64,000 nt of DNA. It comes from Halomonas sp. GTDB taxonomy: Bacteria; Pseudomonadota; Gammaproteobacteria; Pseudomonadales; Halomonadaceae. The notes under the pieces were generated by a model. The model was not told the origin of the DNA and ran no database searches. It saw only the letters and a list, made by a program, of their open reading frames with translations. Shown in pieces: positions 8,252-19,053 of this stretch. Location: NCBI RefSeq assembly GCF_011050415.1, contig NZ_DRFS01000005.1:62001-126000 (forward strand), given 5' to 3'. The position numbers and the translations under genes were made by a program. Each line of letters begins with the position of its first letter. The stretch's first letter is position 1.

Positions 8252-9010
8252 ATGGTAGATCATTTGGAACAGCAATTTCAGGCACTTGAATCGCAAGAGC
8301 CTGTAATGCCTGACTATCCCGACCAAGATCATGTTCTGATCATTGAGGATGACCAGCGTCTGGCTGAGCTCACCCGTGATTACTTGGAAGCGAACGGCTT
8401 CCAAGTAACGCTGGAAGCGGACGGTGCTAAGGGGGTTGATCGCATTTTAACTTTGCAGCCTGATTTAGTTATTTTAGATTTAATGCTGCCAGGTGAAGAC
8501 GGCCTAGCCATTTGCCGTCGTGTGAGGCCCAACTTTGCTGGTCCCATCATGATGCTGACCGCACGTACTGATGATTTGGATCAAGTGCTGGGGTTGGAAA
8601 TGGGCGCTGACGATTACGTGCCAAAGCCTGTTCAGCCGCGGGTATTGCTTGCCCGTATGCGCGCCCTGCTACGTCGTGCCGATGGCCCTGCGCCTGATGG
8701 TGAAATGCGGCTGAAGTTCGAGAATCTAGAAATAGATAATGCCACTCGAGAAGCTTGGCTAGCCGGGGAGCGGATTGATTTAACCAGCGCCGAATTTGAT
8801 CTGTTATGGCTATTGGCTCGTAACGCAGGTCGCGTGCTTACCCGTGAAGAGATATTCAGTGATTTACGTGGGATTAAGTACGACGGACAAGATCGTTCCA
8901 TTGACGTTCGTGTATCGCGTATAAGGCCTAAAATTGGCGATGATCCGAACCAGCCGCACAGGATCAAAACCGTGCGCAGTAAGGGTTATTTGTTCGTCAA
9001 AGATAGTTGA
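8252..9010 (+). CDS. OmpR-family response regulator, RstA-like
   Basis: This 252-residue protein has a receiver domain (VLIIEDD near residues 28-34, phosphoacceptor Asp about 76 in DLVILDLMLPGEDG, Lys about 128 in VPKPVQP) and a C-terminal winged helix. The ending LRGIKYDGQDRSIDVRVSRI and HRIKTVRSKGYLF closely follows E. coli RstA. It should bind DNA after phosphorylation by the kinase encoded 20 bases downstream. The start is uncertain: AAAGAGG directly abuts the ATG at 8252, too close for good initiation. An ATG at 8306 would give 234 residues, nearer the family length. The regulon is unknown. Confidence 0.9.
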   Translation: MVDHLEQQFQALESQEPVMPDYPDQDHVLIIEDDQRLAELTRDYLEANGFQVTLEADGAKGVDRILTLQPDLVILDLMLPGEDGLAICRRVRPNFAGPIMMLTARTDDLDQVLGLEMGADDYVPKPVQPRVLLARMRALLRRADGPAPDGEMRLKFENLEIDNATREAWLAGERIDLTSAEFDLLWLLARNAGRVLTREEIFSDLRGIKYDGQDRSIDVRVSRIRPKIGDDPNQPHRIKTVRSKGYLFVKDS

Positions 9011-9030
9011 TTATCCAGAGGGTCGGCATC

Positions 9031-10626
9031 ATGCGGCGGGTGCTCAGTAACGGCTCTTTTTTGCGTTTTTATGTGTTACTGGGCCTTGCACTGGTAGTGG
9101 TGTTCGCGATTGCATTAGCGGGGCGCTCGTTTATTGAGCAGGTGCGCCGCGAAGACTACCGCGAGCAGCTTGCCACATTGCCGATGTCGCTCATGGCGCG
9201 TCAATTAGCTGACACACCAGTGGATCAGCGCGAAGCGTTACTCACTAGTCTGGCTGAGCGATTGCGCATTCAGTTGGCGCTGTTACCGATTAACGACGCT
9301 GATTTGGGTTATTTTGAGCGAGCACGTTTAGAACAAGGCAAAGTATTAGTTGCTGATAACCCCTGGCTATTGCAGCAGCGCTTGCCTGGCGAAACATGGC
9401 TGCTGCAAGCCAGGCTAGATGAGTGGAGCGAGCATCAGTGGTATGGAAGTATTGTGCTGCTGAGTGAGTGGCTAGCAGGCCAGCCCTCAGAACTGCGTGT
9501 CAGCCGCTTACAAGAGCTACGCTCTGGTAGCTGGCCATTACAGCTTTTATCTTCTCCACCCCTCTCCCTGACCACTGAGCAACAGGCACAGTTGGCCAGT
9601 GGTAATGTGGTGACCCAGCTAGTTTCCGATAAGTTGTCAATTACGCTACTTTATCAGTTGCCTAGTGAATCTGAATGGCTACAGGCAGGGCCAATTTCAC
9701 GGGGTGATACGCTACCGCTTAACCTACATCTACCGCTCTTGGTAGGACTGATGATTGTCCTCAGTCTTATTATTTATTTGATTATGCGCAGCATTGAAGC
9801 TCGTATGGCGCGCCTAGAGTTAGCTGCTACGCGGATTGCCAGCGGCCGCTTAGAAACCCGCGTAAAAGTTGAAAGCGGCGACTTTTTAGGTCGTTTAGGC
9901 ATGGCATTCAACGGCATGGCTAATCAAGTGCAAAGCTTGTTACGCGGTCAGCAAGAGATGATCAGGGCGGTTTCCCACGAATTGCGCACGCCGGTGGCGC
10001 GCATACGCTTTGCTGTGCAAATGGTCGAAGATATGACTGACCAACCCGCCATTCGTCGCCAACTGCAGGGCATTGATGCAGATATTGCAGAACTTGATGA
10101 GCTGGTTGATGAAATTCTCACCTATGCACGCTTAGGCGGGGAAACGGTGAATGGTGCGGAGCTTGAAACTGCCCTGGTAGAGTGCCGAGCGATGGCAGAG
10201 CGGGTGATTGATACGCTGTCACCGCTACATAAAGGGTTAACCCTTACGCTAGCGCCTGGCCCCGAAATTGAATTGTTGGCAGAGCCGCGTTACTTGCAAA
10301 GAGCGCTCCAGAACCTAGTCGGCAACGCCTGCCGCCATGCAAAGACTAGTGTGGTGATTCAGCTCTGGGATGAGCCTAATCTGGTGCGTATTGATGTTGA
10401 AGATGATGGCCCTGGGATTCCACCCGAAGCGCGGACAGATATCTTCAAACCCTTTGCGCGTCTTGACGATAGCCGCGCGCGAAGTTCTGGCGGCTACGGG
10501 TTGGGGCTTTCGATTGTACAAAAAATAATGGCTGGACATAGGGGCAGCGTCACCATCGACACAAGCCCCACCTTAGGCGGAGCGCGGTTTACGCTGCTGA
10601 TTCCGCGTCGCGATCCGCTGGTTTAA
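9031..10626 (+). CDS. Sensor histidine kinase, RstB-like
   Basis: This 531-residue inner-membrane kinase partners the preceding regulator. It has an N-terminal transmembrane segment (about residues 9-29), a large periplasmic sensor region, a second transmembrane helix near 232-252, a HAMP domain, the phosphoacceptor motif AVSHELRTPVARIRF (His about 316), then N, G1 and G2 boxes (NLVGNACRHA, DDGPGIPPEA, GGYGLGLSIV). The ATG at 9031 has AGAGGG seven bases upstream. A TTG at 9007 would overlap the regulator stop but has no ribosome site. Its 3' end overlaps the convergent metR gene by 38 bases. Confidence 0.92.
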   Translation: MRRVLSNGSFLRFYVLLGLALVVVFAIALAGRSFIEQVRREDYREQLATLPMSLMARQLADTPVDQREALLTSLAERLRIQLALLPINDADLGYFERARLEQGKVLVADNPWLLQQRLPGETWLLQARLDEWSEHQWYGSIVLLSEWLAGQPSELRVSRLQELRSGSWPLQLLSSPPLSLTTEQQAQLASGNVVTQLVSDKLSITLLYQLPSESEWLQAGPISRGDTLPLNLHLPLLVGLMIVLSLIIYLIMRSIEARMARLELAATRIASGRLETRVKVESGDFLGRLGMAFNGMANQVQSLLRGQQEMIRAVSHELRTPVARIRFAVQMVEDMTDQPAIRRQLQGIDADIAELDELVDEILTYARLGGETVNGAELETALVECRAMAERVIDTLSPLHKGLTLTLAPGPEIELLAEPRYLQRALQNLVGNACRHAKTSVVIQLWDEPNLVRIDVEDDGPGIPPEARTDIFKPFARLDDSRARSSGGYGLGLSIVQKIMAGHRGSVTIDTSPTLGGARFTLLIPRRDPLV

Positions 10627-11527
10627 CCCCCGTCAGCACCGCAAAGGAGGTCTCCCGCGCGGTGCGTAAGAAATCCTGCATCCACGGCGCTTCCCGCGTC
10701 TCTTCACGTATCGCGGCGTGCAGCGTGCTCCACACGCCATGCTCGCCTAGCTTCACTGCGCTGACATAGTCGCGCTCAAGATACTCGGTGAGCGCCCAGT
10801 TGGGCAGTGCGCAGACACCACGACCGCTGGCTACCAACTGCATCATCATAATGGTCAACTCTGCGGTGCGAATTTCTCGAGGGCGTATGTTCGCTGGCTG
10901 CAAGAATTGAGTGAAAATATCCAGGCGTGCCTGCTCCACCGGGTAAGTAATTAAGGTTTCATCGACCAGATCCTGTGGGGTAATAAACCCGCGGCCCGCA
11001 AACTCATGCTGACGGGCGACGGCCAATAACCCCTCATAACGAAATAGTGGTGCGTAATGGATTCCCTCAAGCGGTTGCGGATCGGCGGTGATGACCAGAT
11101 CAAGCTGCTCCCGGGCCAGCGCTGGGAGCGGGTCGAAGTGATGGCCGCTGGGAATATCGATCTCCACTTCTGGCCAATGATCACGAAAGTAATCCACCGT
11201 TGGCATTAACCACTGAAAGCAGCTGTGGCACTCAATGGCCATGTGTAAACGGCCCTGTTCAGTGCCTGCTAGGCGTGCTAAATCACGCTCCGCCTTACGC
11301 ACTTCTGGCAGAATTTGGTCGGCTAGCGCAAGTAAGCGAAGCCCAGCACGGGTGAACTCTACCGGCTTGGTTTTACGCACAAAAAGCGCACTATCCACCC
11401 GGCTTTCCAAGTCTTTAAGCTGATGGGACAAGGCTGATTGAGTAAGGTGAACTCGGTCAGCCGCCTCAACCAGAGAGCCGGTTTCACGCAGGGCAAGCAG
11501 TGTACGTAGATGGCGCAGTTCAATCAT
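10589..11527 (-). CDS. metR: LysR-family regulator of methionine synthesis MetR
   Basis: This 312-residue LysR-type regulator has a helix-turn-helix at residues 1-60 (IELRHLRTLLALRETGSLVEAAD, then TQSALSHQLKDLE) and a C-terminal co-inducer domain, which binds homocysteine in the characterised MetR proteins. It is divergent from metE, and a perfect TGAA-N5-TTCA MetR site lies between them. That context and the close match to MetR support the name. It probably activates metE and represses itself. Confidence 0.92.
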   Translation of the reverse strand: MIELRHLRTLLALRETGSLVEAADRVHLTQSALSHQLKDLESRVDSALFVRKTKPVEFTRAGLRLLALADQILPEVRKAERDLARLAGTEQGRLHMAIECHSCFQWLMPTVDYFRDHWPEVEIDIPSGHHFDPLPALAREQLDLVITADPQPLEGIHYAPLFRYEGLLAVARQHEFAGRGFITPQDLVDETLITYPVEQARLDIFTQFLQPANIRPREIRTAELTIMMMQLVASGRGVCALPNWALTEYLERDYVSAVKLGEHGVWSTLHAAIREETREAPWMQDFLRTARETSFAVLTGVKPADRDAESAA

Positions 11528-11556
11528 GAATCAGCCCGATGATAGTAGTCACATGG

Positions 11557-11569
11557 TGAATATTATTCA
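11557..11569. promoter_or_regulatory. MetR binding site
   Basis: TGAATATTATTCA matches the MetR consensus TGAA-N5-TTCA exactly and is palindromic. It lies 30 bases upstream of the metR start and 85 bases upstream of metE, where it could serve both divergent genes. Confidence 0.75.
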
Positions 11570-11624
11570 TTTTCGATATTAAAAACTTTAGTTTGATTCA
11601 TTGTTTAGTGATGCCCAGACTGTG

Positions 11625-11636
11625 TGAAATCATTCA
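11625..11636. promoter_or_regulatory. Possible second MetR half-palindrome near metE
   Basis: TGAAATCATTCA has the MetR arms with a spacer of four rather than five. It lies 17 bases before the metE ATG. LysR-type regulators often use a second, weaker site near the promoter. Confidence 0.4.
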
Positions 11637-11653
11637 CGTTGGTAGATTTCATC

Positions 11654-13951
11654 ATGACAGTTTCTCATATTCTCGGCTATCCCCGCATTGGCGCCCAGCG
11701 CGAACTTAAAAAAGCCACCGAAGCTTATTGGAGCGGTGATTGCTCACGTAGGGAGCTTGAAAGCACCGGGCGGGAGCTACGCTTGCGCCACTGGCAGGCT
11801 CAGCAAGAAGCGGGCTTAGACTTTGTTAGTGTGGGTGATTTCGCCTTTTATGATCAAGTGCTTAACATTTCGGTGGCGCTAGGCGCTGTTCCCGCTCGCT
11901 TTAATGCCCAAGATGAAGTGACCGCTGGCGATATTGACCTCGACACCGCTTTTCGTATGGCCCGTGGCCGGGCACCTAGCGGCGAACCTGCCGCGGCGTG
12001 CGAAATGACCAAATACTTTGATACCAATTATCACTATTTAGTCCCTGAGCTGCATGAAGGGCAAGCATTTACCCTGGCATCGAATCGATTGTTTGATGAA
12101 GTGGATGAAGCCTTGCGGGCAGGCTTTACACCCAAAGTAACGCTAACGGGGCCACTAACCTGGCTATGGCTGGGTAAAACGAAAGGTAGTGACTTTGACC
12201 GCCTAACGTTATTAGACGGCGTGCTCAATGTTTATAGCGAGATACTCGTGCGGCTCGCTACTCAAGGAATTGAGTGGGTCCAGTTGGATGAACCGGCGCT
12301 AGTGCAGGATTTGCCGCTGGCTTGGCAACAGGCCTATGAGCGTGCTTATCACCGCTTACAGTCAGCGCCCCTTAAGCTGCTAGTGGCGACTTACTTTGCA
12401 GGCTTGGGTGACAACCTCTCACTGGCAACGCGTTTACCCGTGGCGGGATTGCACGTTGACGCGGTGCGCGCCCCTCAGCAAGTGGAAAGCGTAATCGACC
12501 GCCTAGGACCTCATCAGGTGCTATCGATCGGTTTTGTCGATGGACGTAATATTTGGCGAGCCGATTTAGCTGCGCTGCGCGAACGCTTGCTACCGTTAAA
12601 AGTGCGTCTGGGCCAACGGCTGTGGCTAGCGCCAAGCTGTTCGCTGCTGCATGTGCCGGTGGATTTAGCGCAAGAAACAGCCCTAGGGGAAGAACTCGTC
12701 AGTTGGTTAGCTTTTGCGCAGCAGAAACTGGAAGAGGTGGTGACTCTCACCCGACTGATTGATAACCGTACCACGCCTGCCGACGAGCAGCGTTTAACTG
12801 AGGCGACTCAGGCGTTGGATGCTCGGCGTGAATCAACCCGTATCCACCAGCTCGCTGTCAGCGCGCGGTTGGCGGCCATCAGCCCCAATGAGAGTCAGCG
12901 TCAAGCACCTTATTCAGTGCGCGCAAACGCTCAGCGGCGTGCCCTTAAGCTGCCTTTATTCCCTACCACTACCATTGGCTCTTTCCCGCAAACCAATGAG
13001 ATTCGTGCCGCGCGGCGCGCTTTTAAGGCGGGCGACCTTGCTTTAGCCGATTATGAAGCGTGTATGCAAGCCGAAATTGCCTATGCCGTTGAGCGCCAGG
13101 AAGCATTAGGTATTGATGTGCCGGTGCATGGTGAAGCTGAGCGCAACGATATGGTGGAGTACTTTGGCGAGCAGCTTGAAGGATTTGCTTTCACCCGTTT
13201 TGGTTGGGTGCAGAGCTACGGATCACGCTGTGTCAAGCCGCCGATTATATTTGGCGATGTTTCACGTCCAGCACCGATGACTGTACGTTGGAGTAAGTAC
13301 GCTCAAACCCTAACCGATAAACCCATGAAAGGGATGCTCACCGGCCCAGTGACCATTCTACAGTGGTCATTTGTGCGCGATGATCAGCCGCGAGAAACCA
13401 CCTGCTGCCAGATTGCCCTGGCACTGCGCGATGAAGTGCTGGATCTGGAAAAAGCGGGCATTACTATTATTCAAATTGACGAGCCTGCACTACGTGAAGG
13501 GCTACCGCTACGCCAGCACGAATGGCAGCACTATCTTGATTGGGCAGTGGAGAGCTTTCAGCTAAGTGCGGCTGGCGTTGCCAATACCACTCAGATTCAT
13601 ACCCATATGTGCTACTCGGAGTTCAACGATATCATCGGCGCGATTGCCACCTTGGATGCGGATGTGATCACCATTGAGACGTCGCGTTCAGATATGATTC
13701 TGCTCGATGCATTCCAGGACTTCGCCTATCCCAACGAGATCGGGCCAGGCGTATACGATATCCACACCCCGAATATTCCTGAGGTGAACTGGATGGTCGA
13801 TTTAATGGAAAAAGCGCTGGAGAAAATTCCTGCTGAACGACTGTGGGTCAACCCTGACTGTGGCTTGAAAACACGTGGCTGGGCGGAAGTGGAGCCCGCA
13901 TTAACCAATATGGTGAAAGCCGCCAAGGTACTCCGCCAACGCTACGCATAA
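11654..13951 (+). CDS. metE: Cobalamin-independent methionine synthase
   Basis: This 765-residue cytoplasmic enzyme transfers a methyl group from 5-methyltetrahydropteroyltriglutamate to homocysteine. Two homologous halves are visible: [22 protein letters not shown] at the N-terminus and [14 protein letters not shown] opening the second half near residue 437. Zinc ligands appear in [10 protein letters not shown] (His and Cys) and [11 protein letters not shown] (Cys). The start at 11654 is chosen because the protein then begins [13 protein letters not shown], like E. coli MetE; an upstream GTG at 11624 would overlap the possible second MetR site. Expression is probably activated by MetR. Confidence 0.96.
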   Translation: MTVSHILGYPRIGAQRELKKATEAYWSGDCSRRELESTGRELRLRHWQAQQEAGLDFVSVGDFAFYDQVLNISVALGAVPARFNAQDEVTAGDIDLDTAFRMARGRAPSGEPAAACEMTKYFDTNYHYLVPELHEGQAFTLASNRLFDEVDEALRAGFTPKVTLTGPLTWLWLGKTKGSDFDRLTLLDGVLNVYSEILVRLATQGIEWVQLDEPALVQDLPLAWQQAYERAYHRLQSAPLKLLVATYFAGLGDNLSLATRLPVAGLHVDAVRAPQQVESVIDRLGPHQVLSIGFVDGRNIWRADLAALRERLLPLKVRLGQRLWLAPSCSLLHVPVDLAQETALGEELVSWLAFAQQKLEEVVTLTRLIDNRTTPADEQRLTEATQALDARRESTRIHQLAVSARLAAISPNESQRQAPYSVRANAQRRALKLPLFPTTTIGSFPQTNEIRAARRAFKAGDLALADYEACMQAEIAYAVERQEALGIDVPVHGEAERNDMVEYFGEQLEGFAFTRFGWVQSYGSRCVKPPIIFGDVSRPAPMTVRWSKYAQTLTDKPMKGMLTGPVTILQWSFVRDDQPRETTCCQIALALRDEVLDLEKAGITIIQIDEPALREGLPLRQHEWQHYLDWAVESFQLSAAGVANTTQIHTHMCYSEFNDIIGAIATLDADVITIETSRSDMILLDAFQDFAYPNEIGPGVYDIHTPNIPEVNWMVDLMEKALEKIPAERLWVNPDCGLKTRGWAEVEPALTNMVKAAKVLRQRYA

Positions 13952-13972
13952 GCGGTTAAAGATTAGAGTCAA

Positions 13973-14017
13973 CCCCGCTGCACTATTATAGGGTCAGTTA
14001 ACTAGGCAGCGGGGCTT
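13973..14017. terminator. Possible terminator between metE and ppk1
   Basis: CCCCGCTGC (13973-13981) pairs with GCAGCGGGG (14006-14014), with a 24-base loop and CTTT after it. It lies between convergent metE and ppk1. The long loop makes it weaker than a classic terminator. Confidence 0.4.
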
Positions 14018-14029
14018 TGGCATATAACT

Positions 14030-16219
14030 CTAGCTTTTCGATGCATAGGCGTAGAGCAGTGTCTCCTGGGCGCTGATGGCATCGCCATCACCCGGGTCTT
14101 GTAGCTGATAGCTGCCGTCGGTCTGCAGCAGCCAGCTCTGGCAGTTATCCACTAGATACGTCTCAAGGTCTTTGCGTACACGGGTTGCGAGCTTTTTATC
14201 CAGCAACGGAAAGCAGGTTTCTACACGGTGGAACATATTGCGTGACATAAAGTCCGCACTTGAGCACCAGGTTTCTGACTTACCATCGTTGTGAAAATAG
14301 AAGACGCGGGTATGTTCCAAAAAACGTCCAATGATTGAGCGAACGCGAATATTGTCAGAAACCCCTGGTATGCCAGGCTTTAGGCAGCACATTCCGCGAA
14401 TAATCAGGTCACACTCAACCCCCGCTTGGGACGCGCGATAAAGCGCTTTAATCAGCTTAGGCTCAGTTAATGAATTGCATTTGATAATGATATGGCCACG
14501 TTTGCCCTTGCGCGCAAGCTGAGCTTCACGGTCAATCATTTCCATTAGCCGCTCATGCAAGGTGAACGGCGCGTGGAGCAGCGTATCGATTTTGCGTGCC
14601 CTACCCATCCCCGACAGTTGCTGAAATACTTTATGGACGTCAGCACAGAGCGCTTTATTAGCGGTTAGCAGGCTGTAGTCGGTATAAAGTTTTGCCGTCT
14701 TGGAGTGATAGTTGCCGGTACCGAGGTGAGCGTAATAGCACAGCTCGCCTTTTTCACGGCGCACAATATGCAGCATTTTAGCGTGGGTCTTGTACGCCAT
14801 AATCCCATAGATAACGATGGCGCCTGCTTCCTGCAAGCGTGAAGCAAGCTGCAGGTTGTCGGCTTCATCAAACCGCGCACGCAGCTCGATAACCACCGTA
14901 ACCTCTTTGCCTTGACTGGCGGCTTCCACCAGCGCACTCACAATCGGGGACTCTGCGCCAGTGCGGTAAAGCGTCTGTTTCACTGCCAATACATGCGGGT
15001 CCCGAGCAGCTTCACGTAAAAGATCTTCAATCGGGGTAAACGATTGGAAAGGGTGGTGCAGTAAAATGTCATTTTTGGCGATGGCTTCAAACAGGCTGCC
15101 TGCTTTTAATACTTTGGGAATGCTGGGCGTAAAAGGACGGTAAAAAAGATCAGGGCGATCGACATCACCTAACGCGGACATCATGCGGGTTAGATTGACA
15201 GGCCCTTTAACGCGATACAGATCATCGCTCTCAAGCTCAAACTGACGTAGTAAAAAACTGGTTAAATCGTCAGGGCAGTTGTCGGCGACCTCCAGACGTA
15301 CGCCGCTACCATAGCGACGTGCCAACAGCTCGCCGCGCAGCGCTGAGGCAAGGTCAGAGACCTCCTCAGGGTCAACGCTCATATCCGCATTGCGGGTAAG
15401 CCGGAATTGGTAGCAGCCTTTTACACGCATGCCGGGGAATAGCTCATCGGCATGCGCATGAATCATCGACGATAAGAACACATACTCTGAAAAGCCCTCT
15501 TCGCATAAGTGCTTAGGGAGCGCTATTAAGCGCGGTAGCGAGCGGGGGGCCGGTAGGATTGCCATTCCTCCGGCACGGCCAAACGCATCTTTACCCTCCA
15601 GCTCAACAATAAAGTTGAGGCTTTTATTAACCAGCCGTGGGAAGGGGTGCGAAGGGTCAAGGCCTATTGGACTGATAACCGGCATAATTTCGTTATCAAA
15701 AAATGCCTTTGCCCAGGCTTGTTGCTCGTCTGTCCACTGGTCGCGACGCCGAAAACGTAAACCCTGGGTTTCCAGTGCAGGCAGTAACATCTCATTGAGA
15801 ATTTGGTATTGGCGAACTATCTGCGCATGGGCAATTTCAGAAACTTCGGCTAGAACTGCTTTCGGCAAGCGACCATCGGCGGCGACCGTCTCGTCACCCA
15901 GGGCAATCTGGTGCTTCAAGCCAGCCACGCGAATCTCAAAGAACTCATCCATGTTGGATGAGAAAATGAGCAGAAACATCAGCCGGTTGAGTAGCGGGTG
16001 AGCGTCATCTAACGCTTGTTCCAGCACCCGGATGTTGAACTGAAGATGTGAGAGTTCACGGTTAAAATAGAGCTGAGTATCGTCGAGGTCGGTTTCGTGC
16101 TGTGCTTCACGCGCCTGAACCCCGGTGGGGGTACGATTGAGACGAAGCGGCATGTCTCCGTCGCTGCTGGATTGATCCGTAGACGACAAAGGTAAAAAAT
16201 CTGAAGGTTGCTCGTCCAT
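14030..16219 (-). CDS. ppk1: Polyphosphate kinase 1
   Basis: This 729-residue enzyme reversibly polymerises the gamma-phosphate of ATP into polyphosphate, usually at the inner membrane. The N-terminal domain opens with LYFNRELSHLQFNIRVLEQA. FSSNMDEFFEIRVAGLKHQI is typical. The phosphorylated histidine should be the one in YKTHAKM, and the second conserved His is in RFLEHTRVFYF. YYAHLGTGNYHSKTAKLYTD is also characteristic. It is about 40 residues longer than E. coli Ppk because of an extra acidic N-terminus. GGGGAG precedes the ATG. No ppx lies beside it. Confidence 0.96.
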   Translation of the reverse strand: MDEQPSDFLPLSSTDQSSSDGDMPLRLNRTPTGVQAREAQHETDLDDTQLYFNRELSHLQFNIRVLEQALDDAHPLLNRLMFLLIFSSNMDEFFEIRVAGLKHQIALGDETVAADGRLPKAVLAEVSEIAHAQIVRQYQILNEMLLPALETQGLRFRRRDQWTDEQQAWAKAFFDNEIMPVISPIGLDPSHPFPRLVNKSLNFIVELEGKDAFGRAGGMAILPAPRSLPRLIALPKHLCEEGFSEYVFLSSMIHAHADELFPGMRVKGCYQFRLTRNADMSVDPEEVSDLASALRGELLARRYGSGVRLEVADNCPDDLTSFLLRQFELESDDLYRVKGPVNLTRMMSALGDVDRPDLFYRPFTPSIPKVLKAGSLFEAIAKNDILLHHPFQSFTPIEDLLREAARDPHVLAVKQTLYRTGAESPIVSALVEAASQGKEVTVVIELRARFDEADNLQLASRLQEAGAIVIYGIMAYKTHAKMLHIVRREKGELCYYAHLGTGNYHSKTAKLYTDYSLLTANKALCADVHKVFQQLSGMGRARKIDTLLHAPFTLHERLMEMIDREAQLARKGKRGHIIIKCNSLTEPKLIKALYRASQAGVECDLIIRGMCCLKPGIPGVSDNIRVRSIIGRFLEHTRVFYFHNDGKSETWCSSADFMSRNMFHRVETCFPLLDKKLATRVRKDLETYLVDNCQSWLLQTDGSYQLQDPGDGDAISAQETLLYAYASKS

Positions 16220-16340
16220 GATGGATCTCCCCGCGTCGATGGCTCGAATGTATCATAGCCTGATACTTGAATATCCGTGCAGTATGCGGGGAGAAGATGA
16301 CAAACAAGTGTCACCTAGTTGTCATCTTCGTCATGATGTT

Positions 16341-17408
<1,068 letters not shown>

Positions 17409-17517
17409 TCAGTCATGCCTTACGGCGAAAGCCGCCTTGTGGCATCAAGGCAGACTGACTAAAGTGAGCGGTTGATTCTGTATTGCGATTAGCAGACCCA
17501 GGGATAAGGAGATAGGC

Positions 17518-18177
17518 ATGACCAAACAGGTGGCAGTCGTTTTAGCTGGCTGCGGCGTTTTCGATGGTTCCGAAATTTATGAAACTACGCTAACGCTGTT
17601 GCGCTTGGATCAGTTGGGTATTGGTTACCGCTGTTTTGCTCCCGATATTGAGCAGCACCATGTCATTAATCACCTCAATCAGGAAGTGGTTGAGGGTGAG
17701 CGCCGTAATGTGCTGCAAGAGTCCGCCCGCCTAGCGCGGGGGGAAATAAGCCCATTGAGCGAATTATTGGCAGACGATTTCGATGCTGTGATCGTACCTG
17801 GTGGTTTTGGCGTGGCTAAAAACCTCTCGGACTTTGCCAGTGCAAGTGACAGCATGCAGGTCTTAGAAGCGTTAAAGGAGGCCCTGGCAGGCTTTCGCGA
17901 AGAGGCCAAGCCGATAGGCTTGATGTGCATTGCTCCGGTGATGGTGCCGCGATTACTGGGCGACGGAATTGCGGTGACCATAGGCAATGACCCGGCGGTG
18001 TCTGGGGCGATTAGTGCGATGGGTGGTTTACACCGTAGCTGTAGCGTGGAAGATATCGTCGTAGATCTTGAGCATCGCGTCGTTACCACTCCTGCGTACA
18101 TGCTGGCCACGCGGATCAGTGAGGCTGCCACTGGTATTTTTAAGCTGGTTGATCGTATCGATGAAATGATGAAGTAG
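17518..18177 (+). CDS. elbB: ElbB, DJ-1/PfpI-superfamily glyoxalase-like protein
   Basis: This 219-residue protein matches ElbB (also called isoprenoid biosynthesis protein with amidotransferase-like domain). It starts KQVAVVLAGCGVFDGSEIYE, has VIVPGGFGVAKNLSDFA, and contains GLMCIAPVMVPRLLG, where the Cys sits in the nucleophile-elbow position of the fold. E. coli ElbB has weak glyoxalase III activity; its true role is uncertain. AAGGAGATAGGC lies just before the ATG. A strong bidirectional terminator follows. Confidence 0.92.
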   Translation: MTKQVAVVLAGCGVFDGSEIYETTLTLLRLDQLGIGYRCFAPDIEQHHVINHLNQEVVEGERRNVLQESARLARGEISPLSELLADDFDAVIVPGGFGVAKNLSDFASASDSMQVLEALKEALAGFREEAKPIGLMCIAPVMVPRLLGDGIAVTIGNDPAVSGAISAMGGLHRSCSVEDIVVDLEHRVVTTPAYMLATRISEAATGIFKLVDRIDEMMK

Positions 18178-18201
18178 TACGTTGCAGGATTGAATGTAGG
18201 T

Positions 18202-18241
18202 AAAAAACCGCCGTCATATTTTTATATGACGGCGGTTTTTT
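18202..18241. terminator. Bidirectional intrinsic terminator between elbB and tatC
   Basis: AAAAAACCGCCGTCATAT pairs perfectly with ATATGACGGCGGTTTTTT around a four-base loop. A-runs and T-runs on both sides allow it to end transcripts from both convergent genes. Confidence 0.9.
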
Positions 18242-18261
18242 TGACCGTGTTAGTGCTGTCG

Positions 18262-19053
18262 CTATACGTCAGCTTCTTGCTCTTCAGCGGCTTCTTTTTC
18301 ATCTTTGCGCTTGCGAACAAAGCGTCCGAAAAGCAGTCCCACCTCATACAGCAGGTACATAGGAACGGCCAGCAGGCTCTGTGAGATCACGTCAGGCGGC
18401 GTTAATAGCATGCCGACGATGAAACAGCCGAGTAGAATGTAAGGGCGCTTTTTAGACAGACTCTCCACCGTGGTGGCGCCGGAAAGAATTAGCAAGAAAG
18501 TCGCTATTGGGATTTCAAACGCCACGCCGAAAGCAAAAAACAGTTTAAGAACGAAGTTCAAATACTGATTGATGTCGGTCATTACCGCGACATTTTCCGG
18601 GCCTGTTTGGGTGAAAAACTCAAATAACAGCGGAAATACAACGTAATAGGCAAAAGCCGCACCGCCGTAGAAGAGCGCAATACTCGACACCAGGATAGGG
18701 ATTGCCAGCGCCTTCTCATTATCGTAAAGCCCCGGCGCGATAAACGCCCACGCCTGATGTAGCACAAAAGGAATGGCGATAAACACCGCCACCACCAGCG
18801 TAAGCTTAAAAGGGGCCAGAAAAGGTGACGCCACTTCAGTAGCGATCATCTGTGAGCCTTCGGGCAGCAGGTCCATTAATGGTTGTGCCACAAAAGTGTA
18901 GATGTCGTTGGCAAAGGCATAAAGGCCCAAGAAAATCACCAAAATCACTACCACAGCGCGTATCAGCCGTGTGCGTAGTTCAATCAGGTGTTCAATGAGC
19001 GGGGCTTGGCTTTGCTCGTTACGCGGCTCCTGCGAATCGCCAGACATACTCAT
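18262..19053 (-). CDS. tatC: Sec-independent protein translocase subunit TatC
   Basis: This 263-residue inner-membrane protein is the receptor subunit of the twin-arginine translocase and binds signal peptides of folded substrates. Six hydrophobic spans are visible. The family motifs are LIEHLIELRTRLIRAV near the N-terminus and SPFLAPFKLTLVVA. The C-terminus is charged (RKRKDEKEAAEEQEADV). It overlaps the tatB stop by four bases, so the two are translationally coupled. It is the last gene of the long minus-strand run before the terminator at 18202-18241. Confidence 0.96.
   Translation of the reverse strand: MSMSGDSQEPRNEQSQAPLIEHLIELRTRLIRAVVVILVIFLGLYAFANDIYTFVAQPLMDLLPEGSQMIATEVASPFLAPFKLTLVVAVFIAIPFVLHQAWAFIAPGLYDNEKALAIPILVSSIALFYGGAAFAYYVVFPLLFEFFTQTGPENVAVMTDINQYLNFVLKLFFAFGVAFEIPIATFLLILSGATTVESLSKKRPYILLGCFIVGMLLTPPDVISQSLLAVPMYLLYEVGLLFGRFVRKRKDEKEAAEEQEADV

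Noticed and set aside
18190-18384. Plus-strand 64-codon frame after elbB
   Set aside because: It spans the elbB/tatC terminator and runs antisense to the tatC end; the hydrophobic look comes from the complement of tatC.
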